Assembly (NCBI RefSeq): GCF_004784465.1
Contig: NZ_SRRU01000001.1
Span: 558,001-622,000, forward strand
Length of the DNA stretch: 64,000 nt
Reading direction: 5' to 3'
Source of the DNA: Streptomyces griseoluteus
GTDB taxonomy: Bacteria > Actinomycetota > Actinomycetes > Streptomycetales > Streptomycetaceae
Part shown: positions 43,281 to 51,132 of the stretch, piece by piece
Layout of the letters: each line of letters begins with the position of its first letter
Position numbering within the stretch: position 1 is the stretch's first letter
The notes under the pieces: generated by a model
Told to the model about the DNA's origin: nothing
Databases searched by the model: none
What the model saw: only the letters and a program-made list of their open reading frames with translations
Program-made: the position numbers and the translations under genes

Positions 43281-43387
43281 CGAACAGGGAGAACGCCCCG
43301 AAGACGCCTCGGGACAACAAAAGAGAACCCGGTACCCAGCCGACACCCGGTCCACCGACCGGAACGACCAGACGAGGAAAACACCCC

Positions 43388-43756
43388 GTGCAACTCGAAG
43401 CGCACGCCCCGTCAGTACCGCCTTCACAAGCGATCACTCAGCTCGGCTCCACGGAGGACCCCGCCTTGCTCCCCCTCACCGCGCTCACCGCGCTCGACGA
43501 CGCCATCGAGAACCTCGGCGTGCCCGTCCCCTGCCGTTCCTACGACCCGGAGGTCTTCTTCGCCGAGTCGCCGGCCGATGTCGAGTACGCCAAGTCGCTC
43601 TGCCGCACCTGCCCGCTGGTCGAGGCCTGCCTCGCCGGAGCCAAGGAGCGCCGGGAGCCCTGGGGCGTCTGGGGCGGGGAGCTGTTCGTCCAGGGCGTCG
43701 TCGTCGCCCGGAAGCGGCCGCGTGGCCGCCCGCGCAAGAACCCGGTCACGGCATGA
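43388..43756 (+). CDS. wblC: WblC (WhiB7-type) transcription factor
   Basis: 122-residue WhiB-family protein. The four iron-sulfur Cys are C49, C72, C75 and C81 (VPCRSYDPEVFF, SLCRTCPLVEACLAG), followed by the beta-turn GVWGG (93-97) and a C-terminal AT-hook RGRPRK (112-117). The AT-hook distinguishes WhiB7/WblC from other Wbl proteins. It binds the housekeeping sigma factor and activates antibiotic-resistance genes and its own promoter. GTG start with GAGGAAA upstream. Expression is probably controlled twice, by the autoregulated promoter at 42743-42781 and by the attenuator at 43236-43280. The next ORF starts inside its stop codon. The same uvrD2-whiB7 order is found in mycobacteria. Confidence 0.92.
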   Translation: MQLEAHAPSVPPSQAITQLGSTEDPALLPLTALTALDDAIENLGVPVPCRSYDPEVFFAESPADVEYAKSLCRTCPLVEACLAGAKERREPWGVWGGELFVQGVVVARKRPRGRPRKNPVTA

Positions 43757-44094
43757 ACGTCGCACGCATGCACCCCGCAGGAACGATCGACCGTCCCCTC
43801 ACGCACGACCCCAAGAAGCAGGCCCCGATGAAGCCGTCCACCAGCGAGCCCACCGGCTCGGCGACCCCAGACCTCGATAACCGTGGCGTGACAGGCTCGC
43901 GCCAGACGAACAGGACCCGCGAAATGCAACTCATCCCAGAAGCCCTGGCTCGTGCGCATATGCACGAGCGCCTGCAGGACGCCCAGCGGGAGCGCCGGGC
44001 CATGAGCCTGGCCACCGCCCGGCGGATGCAGCGCCGGGCGGAGCGCGCCTCCCTGCGTGCCCGCCGTGCGCTCGCCGTCGCCGTCATGCAGTAG
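43753..44094 (+). CDS. Small basic protein coupled to wblC
   Basis: The ATG at 43753 overlaps the wblC stop (ATGA). The frame gives 113 residues: a Thr/Pro/Ser-rich first half, then MQLIPEALARAHMHERLQDA and a strongly basic helix (ARRMQRRAERASLRARRALA-VAVMQ). The second half looks like a conserved Streptomyces protein and could be made alone from an internal ATG at 43924, which has AGGA upstream; an ATG at 43828 is another option. Function is unknown; the Arg-rich helix suggests nucleic-acid or membrane-surface binding. The overlap implies coexpression with WblC. A 17-bp stem terminator follows. Confidence 0.6.
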   Translation: MNVARMHPAGTIDRPLTHDPKKQAPMKPSTSEPTGSATPDLDNRGVTGSRQTNRTREMQLIPEALARAHMHERLQDAQRERRAMSLATARRMQRRAERASLRARRALAVAVMQ

Positions 44095-44168
44095 GCGCCG
44101 CCCTCGACGCGCACTGAGCGCACCCACCCGAAGCGGTGGCCTCCCGGCTCCGGGAGGCGAAGTCTTCC

Positions 44169-44208
44169 CCTCGGGGGCCGGTCCGGCCGATCGGACCGGC
44201 CCCCGAGG
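44169..44208. terminator. Strong bidirectional terminator
   Basis: CCTCGGGGGCCGGTCCG (44169-44185) pairs with its complement at 44192-44208 around GCCGAT, a 17-bp perfect stem between the wblC unit and the convergent ABC1 kinase gene. Confidence 0.85.
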
Positions 44209-44245
44209 CATGCCCGCCCCCGCCGGGCCTACGCCTGCGCCGGAC

Positions 44246-45664
44246 CTATGCCTCCGCCGCGGGTACCTCCGGCAGGTCCTCCTCCGCTTCCTCCGCCTCG
44301 GCCGGCAACGCCTCGGACTCCAGCGGGTCCGCGTCGGGGCCGAATCCCGGCAGCCACTCCTCCAGTTCCTCCCGGAGCCGCACCGTCGCGCCCAACTGGC
44401 ACAGCACACCGATGGTGCTCAGCGTGACCCGGTGGATCAGCAGATAGGACGGCGGCAGATTGAGCTGCTTGCCGAGCTGGTACGCGGGGGAGCGGGGGTC
44501 GGCGACCCGGGCCGCCTGGCCGCGCATCCACGACCGGGTGAAGGTGAAGGTGTCCACCTGCGCGGGCTCGATGATCGGCAGCAGGTAGTCGAGGACGGCG
44601 TCGGGGTCCAGGTCCATGGACTCCTTGATGAATCCCTCCTCGCACAGCATCTCGTAGACCGGCTCGGCGTCCCCGTCCAGCGTCATCCGCAGCGCCACCC
44701 CGATGGTCGGGGGCAGTCCGCCGGGGAGCCGGTCCACCGTGCCGAAGTCCAGCACGCCCAGCCGCCAGCCGTCCTCACCGTCGGGGCCCACCGGCAGCAG
44801 CCGGAAGTTGCCCGGATGCGGGTCGGCGTGCAGCAGGCCGGTGCGGGCCGGGCCGGAGAAGAGGAAGCGCGCCAGCAGTTGCCCGGCCCGGTCGCGCTGC
44901 TCCTCGGTGCCGCCGGAGATGATCTCCGACAGCGGGATGCCGTCGATCCACTCGGTCACCAGCACCTGGTCGCACTGGTGCACCACCGCTGGGACCACTA
45001 CGTCCGGGTCGTCCGTGAACTCCGCCGCGTGCGCGGCCTGTGCCTGCGCCTCCAGCTCGTAGTCCAGCTCCTCGGAGACCCGGTCCTTCAGCTCGGCGAT
45101 CAGCGGCTTGATGTCCATGCCGGGGATCAGTGGGCCCAGCAGGCGGGCGAACCGGCTCAGTTGACCAAGGTCCGAGAGCAGTGCCTCGCCGGCGCCCGGA
45201 TACTGGACCTTGACCGCCACCTCCCGGCCGTCGTGCCACACCGCCCGGTGCACCTGGCCGATGGAGGCCGCCGCCGACGGCTTGTCCTCGAACTCCAGGA
45301 ACAGCTCCCGCCAGTCCTCGCCCATCCGCTCCGCCAGCACCGCGTGCACCGTACGGGTGGGCATCGGGGGCGCCGCCTCCTGGAGCTTGGTCAGCGCGGC
45401 ACGGTAGGGCCCGGCGACCTCCTCGGGGAGCGCGGACTCGAAGACGGACAGCGCCTGCCCGAACTTCATCGCCCCGCCCTTCAGCTCGCCGAGGACCTTG
45501 AAGAGCTGCTCGGCCGTGCGCTGCTGAAGCTCCCGCCCCACCAGCTCGGCCGACTCGCCCACGATCCGCTTGCCCAGCCCCCAGGTGGCCCGGCCGGCGA
45601 AGCCGAGCGGGAGCGCGGCGAGCTTCGCGGTCCGGGTGACCGCCTTCCGGGGAAGATCAGACAT
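44246..45664 (-). CDS. ABC1/UbiB-family atypical kinase
   Basis: 472 residues. The family motifs are clear: KGGAMKFGQALSVF (the KxGQ motif), AAASIGQVHRAVW, VAVKVQYPGAGEAL, a VTEWIDGIPLSE segment, LLHADPHPGNFRLLP (catalytic loop) and LGVLDFGTVDRLP (the DFG position). ABC1 proteins are atypical kinases or ATPases involved in quinone and other lipid-linked metabolism; the mycobacterial counterpart (Rv3197) neighbours whiB7 and has been linked to macrolide handling. No membrane helix is evident. An acidic C-terminus ends the protein. The ATG at 45664 has GGAGGG upstream and overlaps the stop of the E1-like gene by eight bases, so the two form an operon. Confidence 0.85.
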   Translation of the reverse strand: MSDLPRKAVTRTAKLAALPLGFAGRATWGLGKRIVGESAELVGRELQQRTAEQLFKVLGELKGGAMKFGQALSVFESALPEEVAGPYRAALTKLQEAAPPMPTRTVHAVLAERMGEDWRELFLEFEDKPSAAASIGQVHRAVWHDGREVAVKVQYPGAGEALLSDLGQLSRFARLLGPLIPGMDIKPLIAELKDRVSEELDYELEAQAQAAHAAEFTDDPDVVVPAVVHQCDQVLVTEWIDGIPLSEIISGGTEEQRDRAGQLLARFLFSGPARTGLLHADPHPGNFRLLPVGPDGEDGWRLGVLDFGTVDRLPGGLPPTIGVALRMTLDGDAEPVYEMLCEEGFIKESMDLDPDAVLDYLLPIIEPAQVDTFTFTRSWMRGQAARVADPRSPAYQLGKQLNLPPSYLLIHRVTLSTIGVLCQLGATVRLREELEEWLPGFGPDADPLESEALPAEAEEAEEDLPEVPAAEA

Positions 45665-46919
45665 GCGCCCTCCAAGTCCCTGTCGGCCGCGCCGCGCCGG
45701 ACTCGCGTCGCCGCTCGGCCGACGGCCGTTGCACCGCCATTGTCGCGCGCGCCGGCCCTCGCGTTGAGAAGTGCTCCGCCTCCACCTTCTCCCCACCCCG
45801 CGCCGGGGTGCTTCCCCTCCTCCTCTCCTTGGCCCCGCAACCGCATGCCGGATGCGGGGCGACGGGATGAGCATCCCAGGTCAGAGCCGGCAGGGCAGCC
45901 TCCCAGCGGGTGCCGGTGGCCGCCGGTTCGGCCCCGTCGAGGAAGCTCAGGGCGTGCGCCGCGGCGAGTCCCGCGACCGCCGCGGCGAGGGTCAGATCAC
46001 ACGCGCCCACCCGGCGCGCCCGGCCCGAACGCCACTGGGTGATCAGCCGGGGCCACGCCGCGTCCTCGTCGGTGCGGTGCTGCTGAAGACAGCCGGCGCA
46101 CCCCGTCCGGCCGGGCAGCACCAGCGGTCCGACGACACCGGTCCCCTCCACCACCCCCACGTAGAGATGGGGAGTACCGGAGATCATGAGGGGCTCGGCG
46201 AGGAACGGGTCCGGGGCGTGCACCGCCACCTCGTCGCGCGGGGCGAGGACCACCAGGGACAGCCCTGGCTCCTCCTCGGAGCCGGGACCGGACAGTCTGC
46301 CCTGGCGGGTCCGGCGTGGTGGGCGGTCCGGTGCCGCACGGCGCACCGCCGTCCGCGCGGCCTCGTCCCGCCGCTCGCCCACCGCCTCCGCCGGCAGCCC
46401 GCCCGGTGCCACGTCCCACGGCTGCACCCGGCCCACGTCACGCACATCGACCTCCCCCACCCCTGCCCCGGACAGCAGCGTCCCGATTGCGGACCCCACC
46501 CGGCCCGCACCGAGCACCCGCACCCGCAGGGCACGCCGGGCGGCGAGGCGGGTGAGCGCGCCGCCCGGCTCCGCCGTGGTCAGCGACAGCGAGGCGAGGT
46601 CGGGACGCAGCCGCTCCAGCGCCTCCCCCCTCTCCCGCAGCGCGGTCGCGGCGGGGGAACAGTCCCGTGTGTCGTCGAGCAGACCCGCCCGGCCCAGCCG
46701 GCTCACCAGCCGGTCGGCATGGCCGTCGGGCAGATCCAGCCGCCGGGCCTCCTCCCGCAGTAACGCCACGTCACGGGTGCCGTCGAGCAGTTCGAGGAAG
46801 CTGCCCGTGGCCAGGTCCACCGGGCCCAGAGTGATCGCGTGCGCGGGAGTCATCCCGAACTGCACGGTGCCGAGATCGCGCCAGCCGCGCCGCAGCGCCG
46901 GCTTCACCATCGGATGCAT
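45657..46919 (-). CDS. ThiF/E1-like adenylyltransferase-type protein (cyclodehydratase-like)
   Basis: 420 residues. An N-terminal helical domain (RRGWRDLGTVQFGMTPAHAI, FLELLDGTRDVALLREEARR) resembles the peptide-recognition domain of azole-type cyclodehydratases. The middle is a Rossmann E1 core: LRVRVLGAGRVGSAIGTLLS, VDVRDVGRVQPWDV, with later LPGRTGCAGCLQQHRTDED carrying a CxxC and VGACDLTLAAAVAGLAAAHA. The C-terminus ends in a disordered Arg-rich tail. It is not obviously paired with a ribosomal-peptide precursor or YcaO protein here; its only operon partner is the ABC1 kinase. Start ATG at 46919 with GGGGGCCC upstream; the frame extends further up but is not family-like. Function unknown. 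Confidence 0.65.
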   Translation of the reverse strand: MHPMVKPALRRGWRDLGTVQFGMTPAHAITLGPVDLATGSFLELLDGTRDVALLREEARRLDLPDGHADRLVSRLGRAGLLDDTRDCSPAATALRERGEALERLRPDLASLSLTTAEPGGALTRLAARRALRVRVLGAGRVGSAIGTLLSGAGVGEVDVRDVGRVQPWDVAPGGLPAEAVGERRDEAARTAVRRAAPDRPPRRTRQGRLSGPGSEEEPGLSLVVLAPRDEVAVHAPDPFLAEPLMISGTPHLYVGVVEGTGVVGPLVLPGRTGCAGCLQQHRTDEDAAWPRLITQWRSGRARRVGACDLTLAAAVAGLAAAHALSFLDGAEPAATGTRWEAALPALTWDAHPVAPHPACGCGAKERRRGSTPARGGEKVEAEHFSTRGPARATMAVQRPSAERRRESGAARPTGTWRAHV

Positions 46920-47056
46920 GACGGGCCCCCGTCTCCCAGGTCTCGCGCACACCCCGGCCGGGCATGCGTCCTTCTGCCTCTCGTACGTCGGCCGAGCCGG
47001 TCCTGCTCGTTCCGACGACTGCCAGCATGGCCGGGCTCCGGAATCCGTGCCGAAAG

Positions 47057-47127
47057 TTGTCCACAGGCACGAGGTGATCGTCGTACAAGCTGTCCATGGG
47101 TCCGGCGTCCACAGACCGCTGTCCACA
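47057..47127 (+). promoter_or_regulatory. Cluster of DnaA-box-like 9-mers
   Basis: TTGTCCACA (47057-47065), GCGTCCACA (47105-47113) and CTGTCCACA (47119-47127), plus the degenerate CTGTCCATG (47090-47098), all in the same orientation within 71 bases between the divergent E1-like and YgjP-like genes. TTGTCCACA is the Streptomyces DnaA-box consensus as I recall it. No origin features (many boxes, dnaA or dnaN) are present. Confidence 0.45.
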
Positions 47128-47167
47128 GGCCCGGCCCGCTGTCCGCGCCGACGGGTACCTTCGAGAC

Positions 47168-47746
47168 GTGCCCACGGAACCGACCGAACAGCAGCAGCCC
47201 GCCGCACACGGCCCCGTCGAGGTCAGGCGGAGCGACCGGCGCCGCCGGACCGTCTCCGCCTACCGCGAGGGCGACCGCACCATCGTGCTGATCCCCGCCC
47301 GCATGTCCAAGACGGAGGAGCGGCGCTGGGTCACCGCCATGCTCGACCGGCTCGCCGCCAAGGAGGCGAAGCGGAGCGTGCCCGGCGGTGACACCGAACT
47401 GACCGAGCGCGCCGGGCGGCTGTCCGAGCGGTACTTCGAGGGCCGGGCGCGGCCCAGCTCGGTGCGCTGGGTGACCAACCAGAACACCCGCTGGGGCTCG
47501 TGCACCCCGGCGGAGGGCACCATCCGGCTCTCGCACCGGCTGCGGGGGATGCCCGAGTACGTGGTCGACTACGTGCTCTGTCACGAGCTGGCGCATCTGC
47601 TGGTGCCCGGTCATGGCCCGGACTTCTGGCGGCTGTTGCAGGCGTACCCGCGCACCGAGCGGGCGCGTGGCTATCTGGAGGGCGTGGCCGCCACCGCGCG
47701 GATGCCGGATGTACCACCGGATGTGACGGACGACGAGGAGGTGTGA
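47168..47746 (+). CDS. YgjP-like metallopeptidase-fold protein
   Basis: 192 residues. The N-terminus is VEVRRSDRRRRTVSAYREGD; the core has RWVTNQNTRWGSCTPAEGTI then RLSHRL and the zinc motif HELAHLLVPGHGPDFW (from about residue 139), i.e. HExxH with a third His. This matches the YgjP/DUF45 family, related to SprT-like and WLM proteases and implicated in protein quality control or nucleotide metabolism. The substrate is unknown. The GTG at 47168 has TACCTT (47156-47161) six bases upstream and no ribosome site, so it is probably leaderless. Confidence 0.8.
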   Translation: MPTEPTEQQQPAAHGPVEVRRSDRRRRTVSAYREGDRTIVLIPARMSKTEERRWVTAMLDRLAAKEAKRSVPGGDTELTERAGRLSERYFEGRARPSSVRWVTNQNTRWGSCTPAEGTIRLSHRLRGMPEYVVDYVLCHELAHLLVPGHGPDFWRLLQAYPRTERARGYLEGVAATARMPDVPPDVTDDEEV

Positions 47747-47857
47747 GGTCCGGGCCGCGGTTCTGTACCGGGTCTGTACCGGCTGAGGCCGATGTCGGTA
47801 TTTGCGGTTAGCCTGACGCGACGTAACTGCTTTCGGGACGGGGGACGGACGTAACGC

Positions 47858-49519
47858 ATGTCCAGGGAATTCCAACGCGGCCACAAGGCCCGGATCAGTG
47901 ACCTCACCGCGGGTACGGATCTGTACGTGGGCGTGCAGATCTCCGCTCCCGGACTGACCTTCGACATAAGCTGCTTCGGCCTCGACGCCGAGGAACGGCT
48001 CTCCGACGACCGGTACTTCGTCTTCTTCAACCAGCCGAAGTCGCCCGAGGAGTCCATCCAGCTGCTGGGCCCCCAGGCGGGTGACACCGAGTCGTTCCGG
48101 GTCACGCTGGACCGGATTCCGGCCGGCATCCACAAGCTGTCCTTCACCGCGACCATCGACGGCGACGGGCAGATGTCCCGGATCGCCCCCGGCTATCTGC
48201 GGATCGTGGCGGGCGGCGAGGAGGTCGCGCGGTACTCCTTCACGGGCGCGGAGTTCACCACCGAGCGCGCCGTGATGCTCGGCGACCTCTATCTCAAGGA
48301 CGTCTGGCGGTTCGCCGCGGTCGGGCAGGGCTTCGACGGCGGACTGGAGGCGCTGCTGAAGAACTTCGGCGGCGAGGTCGCCGAGGAGGAGGCGCCCGCC
48401 CCGGCCCAGCCGGAGGCCGCCGCGCCGTCCGCCGCCCCCGGTTTCGCCCCGCCCGCCTTCGCCGTCCCCGCCGGACCGCCCACGCCCTCCGCGCCCCAGG
48501 CGTTCACCCCGCCCCCGGCGCCCCGGCCCGACGTGCACGGGGCACCCACCCTGGTCGAACCCCTGACCCCGCCCCACGGCACCGTCCCGCCGCCCGGCCC
48601 GGCCCCCGCCGCCTTCGGCCACCCCGCCCCGCCGAGCGCACCCCTGCCACCGGGCTACGGCCAGCCCCCGGCCGCACCGGCCCCGCCCGGCTACGGCCAG
48701 GGTCCGGGCCAGCCCCCGGCGGCCCCCGCACCGCCCGGCCACAACTCCCCGCCCTCCCACGGCGGTCCGCCGTCCGCCCCCATGCCCCCCGGCTACGGCC
48801 AGGTCCCCGGCCAGGGCACCCCCTCCTACGGCGTCCCGCAGGGCGCGCCCCAGGGAGCGGCCGGAGTGGGCGCCGCGCTCCAGAAGTTCAAGGAGGCGCC
48901 CACCGGGCAGCGCTGGACCCAGCAGAACCACAAGCTGATCCGCGTCGACCTGGGCGCCGGCGGCCAGCCGGTACTGGCCCGGCAGGGCAGCATGGTGCTC
49001 TACCAGGGCAAGGTCGACTTCAGCTACAAGGGCGCTGGAATCACCGGCCGGCTCGTGGGCAACGCCACCGGCCAGGAGATGCAGTTGATGCGCTGCACCG
49101 GCCAGGGACAGGTGTTCCTCGCCGACGACTCCACCCACCTCCACCCCGTCGAGCTGCAGGGCGACGCGATCTGCGTCTCCGCCGAGAACGTGCTCGCCTT
49201 CGACGAGAGCCTGCAGTACGAAGTTCGCCGCATCGAGGGCCACGGCATTCCCGGCGGCGCGCTGTTCACCATGCAGTTCCAGGGCACCGGCACGCTCGTC
49301 GTCAAGACCCACGGCACGCCCGTCGTGCTGCCGGTGACGCCGACGACCTTCGCCGACTGCCACGCGGTCGTCGCCTGGTCGGCCGCCTCACAGGTGATCG
49401 TCTCCAGCCAGGTCCGGATGCGCCGCAACGCCTACGCGGGCGACACGGGGGAGAGCGTGAATCTCCAGTTCCGGGGCGCACCCGGCAACTTCATCGTCGT
49501 CCAGCCGTACGAGGTCTGA
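47858..49519 (+). CDS. TerD-AIM24 fusion protein
   Basis: 553 residues. Residues 1-170 are a TerD-type calcium-binding domain: LTAGTDLYVGVQISAPGLTF, DISCFGLDAEERLSDDRYFV, FFNQPKSPEESI and FVTL-like strands ending AVMLGDLYLKDVWRFAAVGQ. Residues 175-335 are a Pro/Ala/Gly linker with repeated PPGYGQ. Residues about 340-553 are an AIM24 domain (KLIRVDLGAGGQPVLARQGS, MQLMRCTGQGQVFLAD, GTPVVLPV). TerD proteins act in tellurite and stress responses; AIM24 is a beta-rich domain first known from mitochondria. Combining both in one protein suggests a stress scaffold. GGGACGGGGGACGG is upstream of the ATG. It heads a three-gene unit. Confidence 0.85.
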   Translation: MSREFQRGHKARISDLTAGTDLYVGVQISAPGLTFDISCFGLDAEERLSDDRYFVFFNQPKSPEESIQLLGPQAGDTESFRVTLDRIPAGIHKLSFTATIDGDGQMSRIAPGYLRIVAGGEEVARYSFTGAEFTTERAVMLGDLYLKDVWRFAAVGQGFDGGLEALLKNFGGEVAEEEAPAPAQPEAAAPSAAPGFAPPAFAVPAGPPTPSAPQAFTPPPAPRPDVHGAPTLVEPLTPPHGTVPPPGPAPAAFGHPAPPSAPLPPGYGQPPAAPAPPGYGQGPGQPPAAPAPPGHNSPPSHGGPPSAPMPPGYGQVPGQGTPSYGVPQGAPQGAAGVGAALQKFKEAPTGQRWTQQNHKLIRVDLGAGGQPVLARQGSMVLYQGKVDFSYKGAGITGRLVGNATGQEMQLMRCTGQGQVFLADDSTHLHPVELQGDAICVSAENVLAFDESLQYEVRRIEGHGIPGGALFTMQFQGTGTLVVKTHGTPVVLPVTPTTFADCHAVVAWSAASQVIVSSQVRMRRNAYAGDTGESVNLQFRGAPGNFIVVQPYEV

Positions 49520-49530
49520 GGGAGCCCGTC

Positions 49531-50211
49531 ATGAACCAGCCGCTCGCGGGCTTCGCCCCCGCACCCGTCACCGCCCGCATGGAGAACCACGGCAGCCACA
49601 TGCTGAAGGTCGCCATGCAGACGGGCAACGACCTCCTCGCCCGCGTGGGCTCGATGATCGCCTATGAGGGCTTCATCCAGTACGAGCCCAACCCGCCCGC
49701 CGTCCGCCAGATCGCCCGCGACTGGATGACCGGCGAGGGCGCCCCGCTGATGAAGTGCTCCGGCGACGGCCTGCTCTACCTCGCCGACTACGGCGCCGAC
49801 GTGGTCGTGATCAACCTGAACGGCGACGGCATCTCCGTCAACGCCACCAACCTGCTCGCCTTCGACGCGGGCCTCACCTGGGGCGTGGAGCGGGTGAAGG
49901 GCCTCGCCAAGTTCGCCGGACAGGGCCTGTGGAACACCAGGATCTCCGGACAGGGCTGGGTTGCGCTGACCTCGCGCGGCACCCCGATCGTGGTGGACTG
50001 CGGGGGCGGCGAGGACGAGACGTACGTCGACCCGGACGCGCTGGTGGCGTGGTCCCCGAACCTGAAGGTGAAGGGCAAGCGCAGCTTCAAGGCGCAGTCG
50101 CTGATCGGCCGGGGCAGCGGCGAGGCATACCAGATGGCGTTCTCCGGGACGGGCATCGTCGTCGTCCAGCCCAGCGAGGACAGCACCGACCGCCTCCGGT
50201 TCCGGGGCTGA
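49531..50211 (+). CDS. AIM24-family protein (second of three)
   Basis: 226 residues, all AIM24 domain: HMLKVAMQTGNDLLARVGSM, YEGFIQYEP, LMKCSGDGLLYLADYGADVV, INLNGDGISVNATNLLAFDA, SRGTPIVVDC and the C-terminal GTGIVVVQPSE. The same strand pattern (lead basic-hydrophobic pair, MxCxGxGxxxLAD, TxGTPxxx, FxGxGxxxVQP) occurs in the preceding and following genes, so the three arose by duplication. Start ATG 11 bases after the stop of the fusion gene with GGGAG upstream. Cytosolic; function unknown. Confidence 0.8.
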   Translation: MNQPLAGFAPAPVTARMENHGSHMLKVAMQTGNDLLARVGSMIAYEGFIQYEPNPPAVRQIARDWMTGEGAPLMKCSGDGLLYLADYGADVVVINLNGDGISVNATNLLAFDAGLTWGVERVKGLAKFAGQGLWNTRISGQGWVALTSRGTPIVVDCGGGEDETYVDPDALVAWSPNLKVKGKRSFKAQSLIGRGSGEAYQMAFSGTGIVVVQPSEDSTDRLRFRG

Positions 50212-50228
50212 GGGGGAGCACAGACACC

Positions 50229-50984
50229 ATGCAGAGCCCGCTTTTCGCGCACAACGACTCCCAGACCCAGGAGCGCTGGAGCCTGCAGAACGCGCAGATG
50301 CTCCGCGTCGCCCTGGAGGGCCACGACGACCTGCTGGCCCGCAAGGGCGCCATGGTCGCCTACCAGGGCCTGGTCGAGTTCGACGCCGAGTACCGCAGCC
50401 AGGGCCAGCGTCGGGCGCGAGCCCACACCGGCGAAGGCCTGGACCTGATGCGCTGTCACGGCCAGGGCACCGTCTACCTTGCCAACCTCGCCCAGCACGT
50501 CCATCTGCTGGACGTGGAGCAGGAGGGCCTGACCGTCGACAGCTCCTACGTCCTCGCCATGGACTCCTCGCTGCACCACGAGGTCATCGCGGTGGACAGC
50601 CTCTACGGCATCTCCGGCTCGGGTAAGTACCAGCTGAACATCACCGGCCGCGGCAAGGTCGCCCTGATGACCTCCGGCACGCCCCTGCTGATGCAGGTCA
50701 CGCCGGACCGGTACGTCAACTGCGACGCGGACGCCATCGTCGCCTGGTCCACCTCGCTGCGGGTGCAGATGCAGGCCCAGACCCACTCGTCCGGGGTGTG
50801 GCGGCGGCGCGGCAGCACGGGCGAGGGCTGGGAGCTGAGCTTCATGGGTTCCGGCTTCGCCCTGGTCCAGCCCAGCGAGCTGCTGCCGCCCCAGCACGCG
50901 CAGATCGGCGGCGGGGTCGCGGCCCAGTTCGGCATGGGCCAGCAGGGCGCACGCGGGCAGAACCAGGGCAACGTCTGGAGCTGA
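50229..50984 (+). CDS. AIM24-family protein (third of three)
   Basis: 251 residues. AIM24 pattern: MLRVALEGHDDLLARKGAMV, YQGLVEFDAEYRSQ, LMRCHGQGTVYLANLAQHVH, LLDVEQEGLTVDSSYVLAMD, TSGTPLLMQVTPD and GSGFALVQPSELLPP, ending in a Gly/Gln-rich tail (FGMGQQGARGQNQGNVWS). It starts 17 bases after the previous stop with GGGGGAG upstream. Together with the TerD fusion it forms a transcription unit closed by the terminator at 51033-51060. Confidence 0.8.
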   Translation: MQSPLFAHNDSQTQERWSLQNAQMLRVALEGHDDLLARKGAMVAYQGLVEFDAEYRSQGQRRARAHTGEGLDLMRCHGQGTVYLANLAQHVHLLDVEQEGLTVDSSYVLAMDSSLHHEVIAVDSLYGISGSGKYQLNITGRGKVALMTSGTPLLMQVTPDRYVNCDADAIVAWSTSLRVQMQAQTHSSGVWRRRGSTGEGWELSFMGSGFALVQPSELLPPQHAQIGGGVAAQFGMGQQGARGQNQGNVWS

Positions 50985-51032
50985 GGGCGCGTGCGCCGGA
51001 CGTGAAGCGGCGGATGTGACGAGGCGAACGTA

Positions 51033-51060
51033 AGGGGCGCCCACAGCGAAGGGCGCCCCT
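51033..51060 (+). terminator. Terminator after the AIM24 unit
   Basis: AGGGGCGCCC (51033-51042), an eight-base loop, GGGCGCCCCT (51051-51060). Confidence 0.7.
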
Positions 51061-51132
51061 GGCACGTGCAGAGCCGGACCGGTGCGGCGCCGAGTCCCCT
51101 TCAGATCCAGGCACTCCGCACCGCACCCCGCC

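Noticed and set aside
47057..47127. A replication origin
   Set aside because: Only three or four boxes, no dnaA/dnaN/gyrB genes and no long non-coding oriC; treated as a regulatory or titration cluster.
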